Origin: an uncultured Acidobacteriota bacterium | GTDB taxonomy: Bacteria > Acidobacteriota > Blastocatellia > Pyrinomonadales > Pyrinomonadaceae | DNA: 10,834 nucleotides | Direction of reading: 5' to 3' | Assembly (NCBI GenBank): GCA_902826385.1 | Contig: CADEEU010000092.1 | Span: forward strand, 1 to 10,834 | In this document: one piece after another, positions 6,177-10,834 of the stretch | Layout of the letters: each line of letters begins with the position of its first letter | Numbering within the stretch: position 1 is the stretch's first letter | The notes under the pieces: generated by a model | Told to the model about the DNA's origin: nothing | Databases searched by the model: none | Seen by the model: only the letters and a program-made list of their open reading frames with translations | Position numbers and translations under genes: made by a program

Positions 6177-7052
6177 ATGGAACAGGTTCAAATAGGAATC
6201 ATCGGCGGCTCGGGGCTTTATCAGATGCCCGAGCTTCAGAATATGAGGGAGCAGAAGGTGGAAACGCCGTTCGGCGATCCGTCGGATGCTTTTATCATCG
6301 GCGAGTTGGAAGGCGTGACGGTTGCATTCTTGCCGCGTCACGCTCGTGGGCACAAGTTTCTTCCGACGGAGGTTCCGTATCGGGCGAACATTTACGCGAT
6401 GAAGCTGCTCGGTGTTGAGTACATCTTGTCGGTGTCGGCGGTTGGAAGTTTACAAGAGCAATATGCACCAACCGCCATGGTTATACCGGACCAGTTCTTT
6501 GATCGCACGCGGGCTAGGGCGAAGGAATCGACATTCTTTGGCGAAGGCATCGTAGGGCACGTCACCTTTGCACATCCGGTCTGCAGCGAGCTCGGTGACA
6601 TCCTAGAAGCTTCGTGCAATTCGGTCGGCGTAAAAAATCACCGCGGCGGCACATACGTCTGCATGGAAGGCCCGGCTTTCTCGACCAAGGCCGAGTCGAA
6701 CCTCTACCGCCAATGGGGAATGGACATCATCGGCATGACGAACCTGCAGGAAGCAAAGCTCGCCCGTGAGGCCGAGATCGCCTACGCCACGCTCGCCCTC
6801 GTCACCGATTACGACTGCTGGTACGAAGGCCACGACGACGTGACGGTCGATATGGTCATCGAATACCTAAACAAAAACGTCCGTAACGCTCAGTTGATTC
6901 TTACGGACGCCGTTCAAAAAGTAGCCGCCAAAGAAACACCAAATCAATACCGAGATGCGATCAAGAACGCGATATTCACCGCCACCGACCACTGGCCGGC
7001 GGAAACGGCGAAGAAGCTTGAGGCTATTGTCGGGAAATACGCGTCTAAATAG
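6177..7052 (+). CDS. mtnP: S-methyl-5'-thioadenosine phosphorylase (purine nucleoside phosphorylase family 2)
   Basis: This 291-residue trimeric-type phosphorylase splits methylthioadenosine, a by-product of polyamine and autoinducer synthesis, into adenine and methylthioribose-1-phosphate. IGIIGGSGLY (7-16) supplies the phosphate-binding Ser12. RHARGHKFLPTEVPYRANIY (54-73) and SAVGSLQ carry phosphate and ribose contacts. CMEGPAFSTKAES (162-174) and GMTNLQEAKLAREAEI line the nucleoside site. TDYDCW gives Asp211 and Asp213, the pair that favours 6-aminopurines in MTA phosphorylases over the Asn of guanosine/inosine enzymes. The ATG at 6177 is preferred: an upstream in-frame TTG (6096) would add 27 non-conserved residues across the terminator hairpin. 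No clear SD is present. A methylthioinosine phosphorylase is the main alternative. Confidence 0.93.
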   Translation: MEQVQIGIIGGSGLYQMPELQNMREQKVETPFGDPSDAFIIGELEGVTVAFLPRHARGHKFLPTEVPYRANIYAMKLLGVEYILSVSAVGSLQEQYAPTAMVIPDQFFDRTRARAKESTFFGEGIVGHVTFAHPVCSELGDILEASCNSVGVKNHRGGTYVCMEGPAFSTKAESNLYRQWGMDIIGMTNLQEAKLAREAEIAYATLALVTDYDCWYEGHDDVTVDMVIEYLNKNVRNAQLILTDAVQKVAAKETPNQYRDAIKNAIFTATDHWPAETAKKLEAIVGKYASK

Positions 7053-7098
7053 TGTCCAAAGTAAACTAATTTGTTCTTATCATCATCTGTTTAGTGTC

Positions 7099-7551
7099 AT
7101 GAAGAAAGTTGCCGTAGCCTCAATCATCCTTTTAGCTGTTGTTGTGTTGACGAACTCGAATATCTTCGCACAGCGCAACGTCACACCCGCGGTCGATCCG
7201 ATTCTCGAAGCCGACGCAAAGCACAACCTTGACGTGGCCCGACAGGCTTTTCGTCTAAAGAAAGCTTACAAAGGCGTTTTGATGCGGTTTGAGGAAACTT
7301 ATGCAGCTTACCCTGAGTTTTCGAACATAGAGGAATTTCTGTACCTCGCCGGGATGAGCAGTTATTATTTGTCTCAAAATAAAGGCAAACAGAAGGTCAA
7401 TTTGAAGCTTGATAAAGAAAAAGACAAATTTACCCCGGAAAAGCTGCGTGAGAATGCGGTTGCATATCTGTCGCTGCTGATTGAAAAAAACCCGCAAAGC
7501 CAGTACAAGGATGAGGCCGACAAAATAATCAAAGAGCTTAAAGGACAGTAG
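7099..7551 (+). CDS. small exported BamD-like helical-repeat protein
   Basis: This 150-residue protein starts with a Sec signal peptide: MKK, a hydrophobic run at 4-18, and a likely SPI site at IFA-Q (24/25). The mature part is alpha-helical and TPR-like. DPILEADAKHNLDVARQAFRLKKAYKGVLMRFEETYAAYPEF is close in style to the first repeat of BamD/YfiO-type outer-membrane assembly factors. EFLYLAGMSSYYL and ENAVAYLSLLIEKNPQSQYKDEADKIIKELK form further helices. There is no lipobox cysteine, unlike true BamD, and the protein is about half the usual size, so it is probably a free periplasmic relative. ATG 7099 is chosen because it creates the signal peptide; an earlier in-frame start would lie inside mtnP. 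No SD is evident. Specific function is unknown. Confidence 0.75.
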   Translation: MKKVAVASIILLAVVVLTNSNIFAQRNVTPAVDPILEADAKHNLDVARQAFRLKKAYKGVLMRFEETYAAYPEFSNIEEFLYLAGMSSYYLSQNKGKQKVNLKLDKEKDKFTPEKLRENAVAYLSLLIEKNPQSQYKDEADKIIKELKGQ

Positions 7552-7588
7552 TCCGTTTGCGCTTCCTGCCAAAGCGTTGGTCCAAACG

Positions 7589-7966
7589 ATGAACCTCAAT
7601 CAGGTCACCATTTACACAGGCAAACCGTTTGAAACGGCCGAGTTTTTCCAAAAGCTCGGCCTTCGTCTTATCGTCGATTCCCTTCCGCGTTACGCCCGAT
7701 TCGAATGTCCGGACGGCGATTCGACTTTGTCGATACACAACGCCGAAGTGCACCCGAAAGGAGCCGGCGTTGTGCTGTACTTTGAGTGCGAAGACCTCGA
7801 CGCCGAAGTCGAAAGGCTAGAAAGTATCGGCCTTAATTTTGATCAGGAACCTACCGACCGCGATTGGCTTTGGCGCGAGGCATATCTTCACGACCCGAAC
7901 GGCAACAAAATATGCCTTTTTCACGCTGCCGAGAATCGCAAAAATCCGCCGTGGCGTGTAAAATAG
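7589..7966 (+). CDS. VOC-superfamily protein (glyoxalase/bleomycin-resistance fold), probably metal-free
   Basis: This 125-residue protein has two VOC modules. The first is NQVTIYTGKPFETAEFFQKLGLRLIVDSL followed by YARFECPDGDSTLSIHN. The second is GVVLYFECEDLDAEVERLESIGLNF followed by DWLWREAYLHDPNGNKICLF. The usual metal ligands are missing: the first strand has Gln-Val-Thr with no His, and Cys109 replaces the Glu that normally follows DPxGNxI. It therefore is unlikely to be a standard glyoxalase or dioxygenase. The conserved tail ENRKNPPWRVK recurs, as I recall, in a widespread uncharacterised VOC subgroup. The ATG at 7589 is preferred to an in-frame TTG 12 nt upstream; neither has a clear SD. 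It follows the BamD-like gene by 37 nt. Function unknown. Confidence 0.8.
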   Translation: MNLNQVTIYTGKPFETAEFFQKLGLRLIVDSLPRYARFECPDGDSTLSIHNAEVHPKGAGVVLYFECEDLDAEVERLESIGLNFDQEPTDRDWLWREAYLHDPNGNKICLFHAAENRKNPPWRVK

Positions 7967-8009
7967 CAACTTTCAACTTTCAACTGTCAACTATTTAACT
8001 ATCAACTGG
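7967..8009. repeat. heptanucleotide CAACTNT tandem array
   Basis: Directly after the VOC stop codon come CAACTTT, CAACTTT, CAACTGT, CAACTAT, then TTAACTAT and CAACTGG. That is about six units with a 7-bp period, the fifth carrying an extra base. It has low complexity and no reading-frame role. It lies in the gap before the PfkB gene and resembles heptamer microsatellites seen in several bacterial intergenic regions. Confidence 0.75.
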
Positions 8010-8031
8010 TCATGCTAAAGATAGTTGATAG
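7999..8031. other. inverted repeat overlapping the heptamer array
   Basis: CTATCAACT (7999-8007) and AGTTGATAG (8023-8031) are perfect 9-bp complements with a 15-nt loop. The stem uses the last array units and a reversed copy of the same motif. It has no clear T-tail. It might fold in the RNA upstream of the PfkB gene or be a weak terminator for the VOC gene. Confidence 0.5.
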
Positions 8032-8080
8032 CTTTGCAGTTACAAGTTGGTAGATTCATTTTTGAGGATCAAAGAATTTA

Positions 8081-9019
8081 ATGTCATTAACAGTTGTTGG
8101 TTCCGTCGCGTTCGACGCGCTTGAGACGCCGTTTGGGAAACGTGACAAGGTACTTGGCGGTGCGGCGACGCACTTTGGGTTGTCGGCTTCGTATTTTACG
8201 CAGGTAAATGCGGTCGGCGTGGTCGGGGGCGATTTCACCGAAGCGGAGTGGCAGGTTTTTCACAGACACAGCATAAACACAAGCGACATTGAGGTCGTGC
8301 CGGACGGTAAGACGTTCTTTTGGAGCGGCCGTTACGATTACGATATGAACACGGCCCACACGCTTGATACGCAGTTGAACGTGTTCGAAACCTTCGACCC
8401 CAAGCTTTCCGAAAATTCCAAATCGGCAAAACTTCTCTTCCTTGCGAACATTCTGCCGATGCTGCAAAAAGGCGTCCGCGAGCAATGTCCTGACGCCAAG
8501 TTCGTCGCGATGGACACGATGAATTTCTGGATCTCGTCGATGAAAGACGCCGTCATCGAAACGATCAAGGTCGTCGATTGCATCATCATCAACGACGCGG
8601 AAGCCCGCCAGCTTACGGATGAGCCCAGCGTTTACAAAGCCGCCAAGGCCATCATGGACCTCGGCCTAAAAGCCGTCGTAATCAAACGCGGCGAATACGG
8701 CGCGACGCTGTTCACCCGTCAGGGCTATTTCGTTACGCCGGCTTACCCGCTTGAAACCGTTTTCGACCCGACCGGAGCGGGCGATACATTCGCCGGCGGA
8801 TTTATGGGCTATCTGGCGGCGCAGAACGACATCACAGACGAAACTCTCCGCCGTGCAATGGTATATGGTTCGGTGATGGCTTCGTTCAACGTCGAAAAAT
8901 TCGGCACCGAACGCGTCGACGAACTAAACTATCCAGACATCAATCAACGTTTCAGCGATTTTAAGCGCATGACGCATTTCGACGATATTCCGTTTGAAAG
9001 ATCGACGACCGCGGTGTAA
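8081..9019 (+). CDS. PfkB-family carbohydrate/nucleoside kinase
   Basis: This 312-residue ribokinase-fold enzyme phosphorylates a sugar or nucleoside hydroxyl with ATP. The N-terminal strand LTVVGSVAFD and the glycine pair GGAATHFGLSAS (from 26) belong to the substrate-binding lobe. NDAEARQL (171-178) is the NxxE magnesium/phosphate motif. IKRGEYGATL (201-210) is a typical strand near the ATP site. DPTGAGDTFAGGF (229-241) is PfkB signature 2, with Asp235 as catalytic base. The length fits the family. GAGGA (8064-8068) lies 12 nt before the ATG. Substrate is not readable from sequence. Adenosine, ribose or another pentose derivative is possible, and mtnP about 1 kb upstream makes nucleoside or methylthioribose salvage attractive as inference. 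Confidence 0.9.
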   Translation: MSLTVVGSVAFDALETPFGKRDKVLGGAATHFGLSASYFTQVNAVGVVGGDFTEAEWQVFHRHSINTSDIEVVPDGKTFFWSGRYDYDMNTAHTLDTQLNVFETFDPKLSENSKSAKLLFLANILPMLQKGVREQCPDAKFVAMDTMNFWISSMKDAVIETIKVVDCIIINDAEARQLTDEPSVYKAAKAIMDLGLKAVVIKRGEYGATLFTRQGYFVTPAYPLETVFDPTGAGDTFAGGFMGYLAAQNDITDETLRRAMVYGSVMASFNVEKFGTERVDELNYPDINQRFSDFKRMTHFDDIPFERSTTAV

Positions 9020-9032
9020 AAATTTACCGCGG
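9009..9032. other. hairpin overlapping the PfkB stop codon
   Basis: CCGCGGT (9009-9015) and ACCGCGG (9026-9032) are perfect complements around a 10-nt AT-rich loop that includes the TAA stop (9017-9019). There is no T-tract after it. It could protect the 3' end of the upstream message or attenuate entry into the next gene, 24 nt further on. Confidence 0.45.
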
Positions 9033-9056
9033 CCGACCATTAAATCCCCAGGCTTA

Positions 9057-9815
9057 ATGGCTAAACAACTTGAAACCTCCATCGACGCGTTTTCTCGCCG
9101 CGAACCGGCGGGACCGCTGCTTATTTTGTCCGCAGTTGTTTTTGTTTCGCTCGCCGTTGTCCTGGTTATGTCATTAGCGGCCGGAAATTGGCTGATCGCG
9201 GTGCTTGTCGCCGTCGTACTGGTCGCGGCGGTTGCGTTTGCCGTGCGGAATTACATTGCTTACCGCCGGCTTGCTGCCGGAGCGGACGGCAAACGCATCG
9301 ATTGGCAAACCGCTCAACCCGAAGTCCAGCGTCAAACCCTGAATCTCGAGGTATTTGAGCTTTCGAAAATTCTCGACGTCGAATCTACGCAGATAACCGA
9401 TCTGCAGTCCGCCTACATCGTCGCGGAAGACCTCGCGTTACGGCAGCTCCAGCACGACGAAAACGTACCGCTAATGCGTCATGTCACGATCGGCAAAACG
9501 CCGTTCGATGCGGTAATGCTAAAAAGCGATGTCGTCAACTGTGTCGACGTGTCGTTTCTCGTCGTGCCCGACATACGACAGGAAAAAATTGACGCAATGC
9601 TGAAAAAGATCGGAATGGTAAAAAGGACCTTTGCCGATATGGGCATGCGTTTCAGGGTGCGGCTGATGATGGTACTTGTCACCCAGCTTACCCTGGAAGA
9701 CACCGACCGGCTTAGGAATATACTAAGCAAACAGCGATTCGAAGAAACGCCCGTCGATATCGACATCAGAATGCTAGATTTCGAATCGCTCCAAAAGCTT
9801 TACGTAACGGATTAA
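9057..9815 (+). CDS. two-TM membrane protein of unknown function with a possible degenerate nuclease-like domain
   Basis: I do not recognise a named family with certainty. The 252-residue protein has two membrane segments, about 20-41 (LLILSAVVFVSLAVVLVMSL) and 45-63 (WLIAVLVAVVLVAAVAFAV), then a soluble domain of about 185 residues. RNYIAYRR after the second segment favours a cytoplasmic location under the positive-inside rule. The soluble part predicts helix AYIVAEDLALRQLQ, strand-loop VTIGKTPFDAVML, strand VVNCVDVSFLVVP, a helix, and a late strand MMVLVTQ. That order resembles a PD-(D/E)xK core: Glu124, Asp151, then DxS (164-166) where active members have ExK. If correct, it is probably catalytically dead. 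ATG 9057 starts 37 nt after the PfkB stop; an earlier in-frame start would overlap that gene. No SD is evident. Confidence 0.75.
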   Translation: MAKQLETSIDAFSRREPAGPLLILSAVVFVSLAVVLVMSLAAGNWLIAVLVAVVLVAAVAFAVRNYIAYRRLAAGADGKRIDWQTAQPEVQRQTLNLEVFELSKILDVESTQITDLQSAYIVAEDLALRQLQHDENVPLMRHVTIGKTPFDAVMLKSDVVNCVDVSFLVVPDIRQEKIDAMLKKIGMVKRTFADMGMRFRVRLMMVLVTQLTLEDTDRLRNILSKQRFEETPVDIDIRMLDFESLQKLYVTD

Positions 9816-9922
9816 GTCAGAACCACCTGCGGTAGCGGGTGGTTGAAGGCTAAGTATGACATGCTAACCCAGTCGGGTTCATCTGTAGGGTTGAACCACC
9901 CGCTACCGCAGGTGGTTCCGAC
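9816..9922. repeat. BIME-like pair of REP palindromes upstream of fabI
   Basis: The 29-nt left arm (9816-9844) is repeated inverted at 9894-9922 with one mismatch, 49 nt apart. Each arm also folds on itself. In the left, AACCACCTGC (9821-9830) pairs with GCGGGTGGTT (9835-9844) over a GGTA tetraloop with one T-G wobble. The right arm forms AACCACCCGC/GCAGGTGGTT over TACC. The spacer holds AACCC/GGGTT (9866-9870, 9875-9879). The left arm starts at the first base after the upstream stop codon. This is the architecture of REP pairs moved by TnpA-REP (RAYT) transposases; none is encoded in this window. Confidence 0.82.
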
Positions 9923-9937
9923 AGACAGACGAGACTT

Positions 9938-10699
9938 ATGCTTGAAAACAAAGTAGGAATGATCTTCGGTGTCGCCAACAAGCGTTCGATAGCCTGGGCG
10001 TGCGCCGACGCTTGTGCTAAAAAAGGCGCAAAACTCGCGTTCACATATCAGGGCGAACGTCTTAAAGAAAATGTCGACAAACTGGCTGGTGATCTGGCGG
10101 ATTCGCTGGTCGTTCCGTGCGATGTTACAAACCAATCGGAGGTCGATGCAGCCTTTGCTGCGGTCGGCGAGAAATACGGCAGGCTTGATTTTGTCGTCCA
10201 CTCCATCGCGTTCGCACCACGCGAAGCTCTTGAAGGCGAATTTGTTACAACGACCCGGGACGCCTTTCGGACGGCGTTGGAAATTAGCGCTTTCTCCCTA
10301 ACGCAGATCGCGCTTGCCGCGTCGCCGTTAATGAAAGAAGGCGGAAGCATCGTAACCATGAGCTATTACGGTGCCGAAAAGGTGGTGTCGAATTACAACG
10401 TCATGGGCGTCGCAAAAGCGGCCCTTGAAGCTTCGACGCGTTACCTGGCGGCCGATCTTGGCAAACAAAACATCCGCGTCAACGCCATCAGTGCCGGCCC
10501 GATCAACACGCTTTCGGCACGCGGAGTCAAAAACATGGGATCCTTGCTCGGATACGTGGCGGAAAAGTCTCCGCTAAAACGCAACGTATCCGCCGCTGAG
10601 GTAGGTAACACCGCGCTCTTCCTCGTCAGCGACATGTCCAGCGGGATCACCGGCGAGACGATCTACGTAGATTGCGGGTACAATATCATGGGAGTTTAG
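9938..10699 (+). CDS. fabI: enoyl-[acyl-carrier-protein] reductase (NADH), FabI
   Basis: This 253-residue short-chain dehydrogenase fold enzyme performs the last reduction of the type II fatty acid elongation cycle. It starts with the FabI variant nucleotide motif MIFGVANKRSIAWACADAC instead of GxxxGxG. CDVT at 61-64 contacts the cofactor. VHSIAFAPRE (87-96) matches the FabI-specific loop, with Ala where E. coli has Gly93. The catalytic pair is in SYYGAEKVVSNYNVMGVAKA: Tyr143 and Tyr153 correspond to E. coli Tyr146 and Tyr156, and Lys160 to Lys163. NAISAGPINTLSARG is the substrate-loop region and GETIYVDCGYNIMG the typical end. Length and motifs are normal. There is no strong SD before the ATG. 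The 122-nt leader is nearly filled by the REP pair. It acts in the cytoplasm and belongs to the triclosan target family. Confidence 0.96.
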   Translation: MLENKVGMIFGVANKRSIAWACADACAKKGAKLAFTYQGERLKENVDKLAGDLADSLVVPCDVTNQSEVDAAFAAVGEKYGRLDFVVHSIAFAPREALEGEFVTTTRDAFRTALEISAFSLTQIALAASPLMKEGGSIVTMSYYGAEKVVSNYNVMGVAKAALEASTRYLAADLGKQNIRVNAISAGPINTLSARGVKNMGSLLGYVAEKSPLKRNVSAAEVGNTALFLVSDMSSGITGETIYVDCGYNIMGV

Positions 10700-10700
10700 T

Positions 10701-10750
10701 GGAACGCGGACTTGGTCCGCTCACTCTTTGCGGACTAAAGTCTGCGTTCC
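10701..10750. repeat. compact paired palindrome after fabI
   Basis: GGAACGC at 10701-10707 and GCGTTCC at 10744-10750 close a 50-nt palindrome. Inside, GCGGAC-TTG-GTCCGC (10706-10720) is a 6-bp hairpin, and GCGGACT-AA-AGTCTGC (10730-10745) is a 7-bp hairpin with one G-T wobble. The two arms are also near-complete inverted copies, differing by one base and a one-base length change, with a 9-nt spacer. It begins 1 nt after the fabI stop. The nested structure marks a REP/BIME-like element; it could also shield or end the fabI message, though no T-run follows. Confidence 0.75.
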
Positions 10751-10755
10751 GATAT

Positions 10756-10834
10756 ATGGCAGAAACACAGGCAAATAAGCCAAAGAAACAGAAGGACGTG
10801 AAAAACCCGGCCGAACCGAAAACGGTCGCTGAGG
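10756..10834 (+). CDS. start of a lysine-rich protein, cut by the window edge
   Basis: ATG 10756 opens a frame with no stop through the end, 26 complete codons plus one base: MAETQANKPKKQKDVKNPAE then PKTVAE. It is rich in Lys, Pro and Glu and looks like a flexible cytoplasmic leader. Position and strand fit another gene following fabI, 56 nt after its stop and just beyond the palindrome. There is no clear SD. Too little is visible to name it. Confidence 0.5.
   Translation, partial: MAETQANKPKKQKDVKNPAEPKTVAE

Noticed and set aside
7967..8009. CRISPR-like repeats
   Set aside because: Units are 7 bp and contiguous with no spacers, and no cas genes are present.
9816..9922. Insertion-sequence remnant or attachment site
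   Set aside because: The element is only 107 bp, has no transposase fragment or visible target duplication, and its nested hairpins fit a REP pair better.

Overview
All genes but one lie on the + strand, spacing is tight, and GC content looks moderate (about 50-55% by eye). The content is mostly housekeeping metabolism. The predicted host is an acidobacterium, perhaps a member of Blastocatellia/Pyrinomonadaceae. This rests on the style of the peptidyl-prolyl isomerase, the BamD-like periplasmic protein, the VOC protein and the REP-like intergenic palindromes. It is an inference from family resemblance and not a proven placement.

Region 1 (1-2530): a minus-strand CoA-binding (YccU-type) gene is interrupted by an in-frame amber codon. 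It diverges from a short-chain-type acyl-CoA dehydrogenase that has a good extended -10 promoter. A DinB/YfiT-type metal-binding protein follows, with its own SD and promoter, and ends at a strong intrinsic terminator (2550-2578).

Region 2 (2580-4513): a compact hicB-hicA toxin-antitoxin pair sits 9 nt upstream of meaB, the G-protein chaperone of methylmalonyl-CoA mutase. Methylmalonyl-CoA epimerase comes next. With the acyl-CoA dehydrogenase, this points to branched-chain amino acid, odd-chain fatty acid or propionyl-CoA catabolism. The mutase itself is not in the window.

Region 3 (4611-9019): a membrane-anchored parvulin-type prolyl isomerase with an unusual order of sequence motifs; methylthioadenosine phosphorylase (mtnP); a short exported BamD-like helical-repeat protein; a VOC-fold protein without obvious metal ligands; and a PfkB-family (ribokinase/adenosine kinase-like) kinase that may work with mtnP in nucleoside salvage.

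Region 4 (9057-10834): a membrane-tethered protein of unknown function with a possible degenerate PD-(D/E)xK-like core, then enoyl-ACP reductase FabI, then the first 26 codons of a lysine-rich protein that runs off the end.

The most distinctive non-coding content is a set of REP/BIME-like palindromes in the gaps between co-directional genes. Three paired inverted elements of different sequence lie at 3994-4083, 9816-9922 and 10701-10750, and a single bulged hairpin lies at 1896-1914. A heptanucleotide CAACTNT array lies at 7967-8009. I see no tRNA, rRNA, CRISPR array, transposase or phage genes, and no clearly new multi-gene system. No gene-free stretch exceeds 300 bases.
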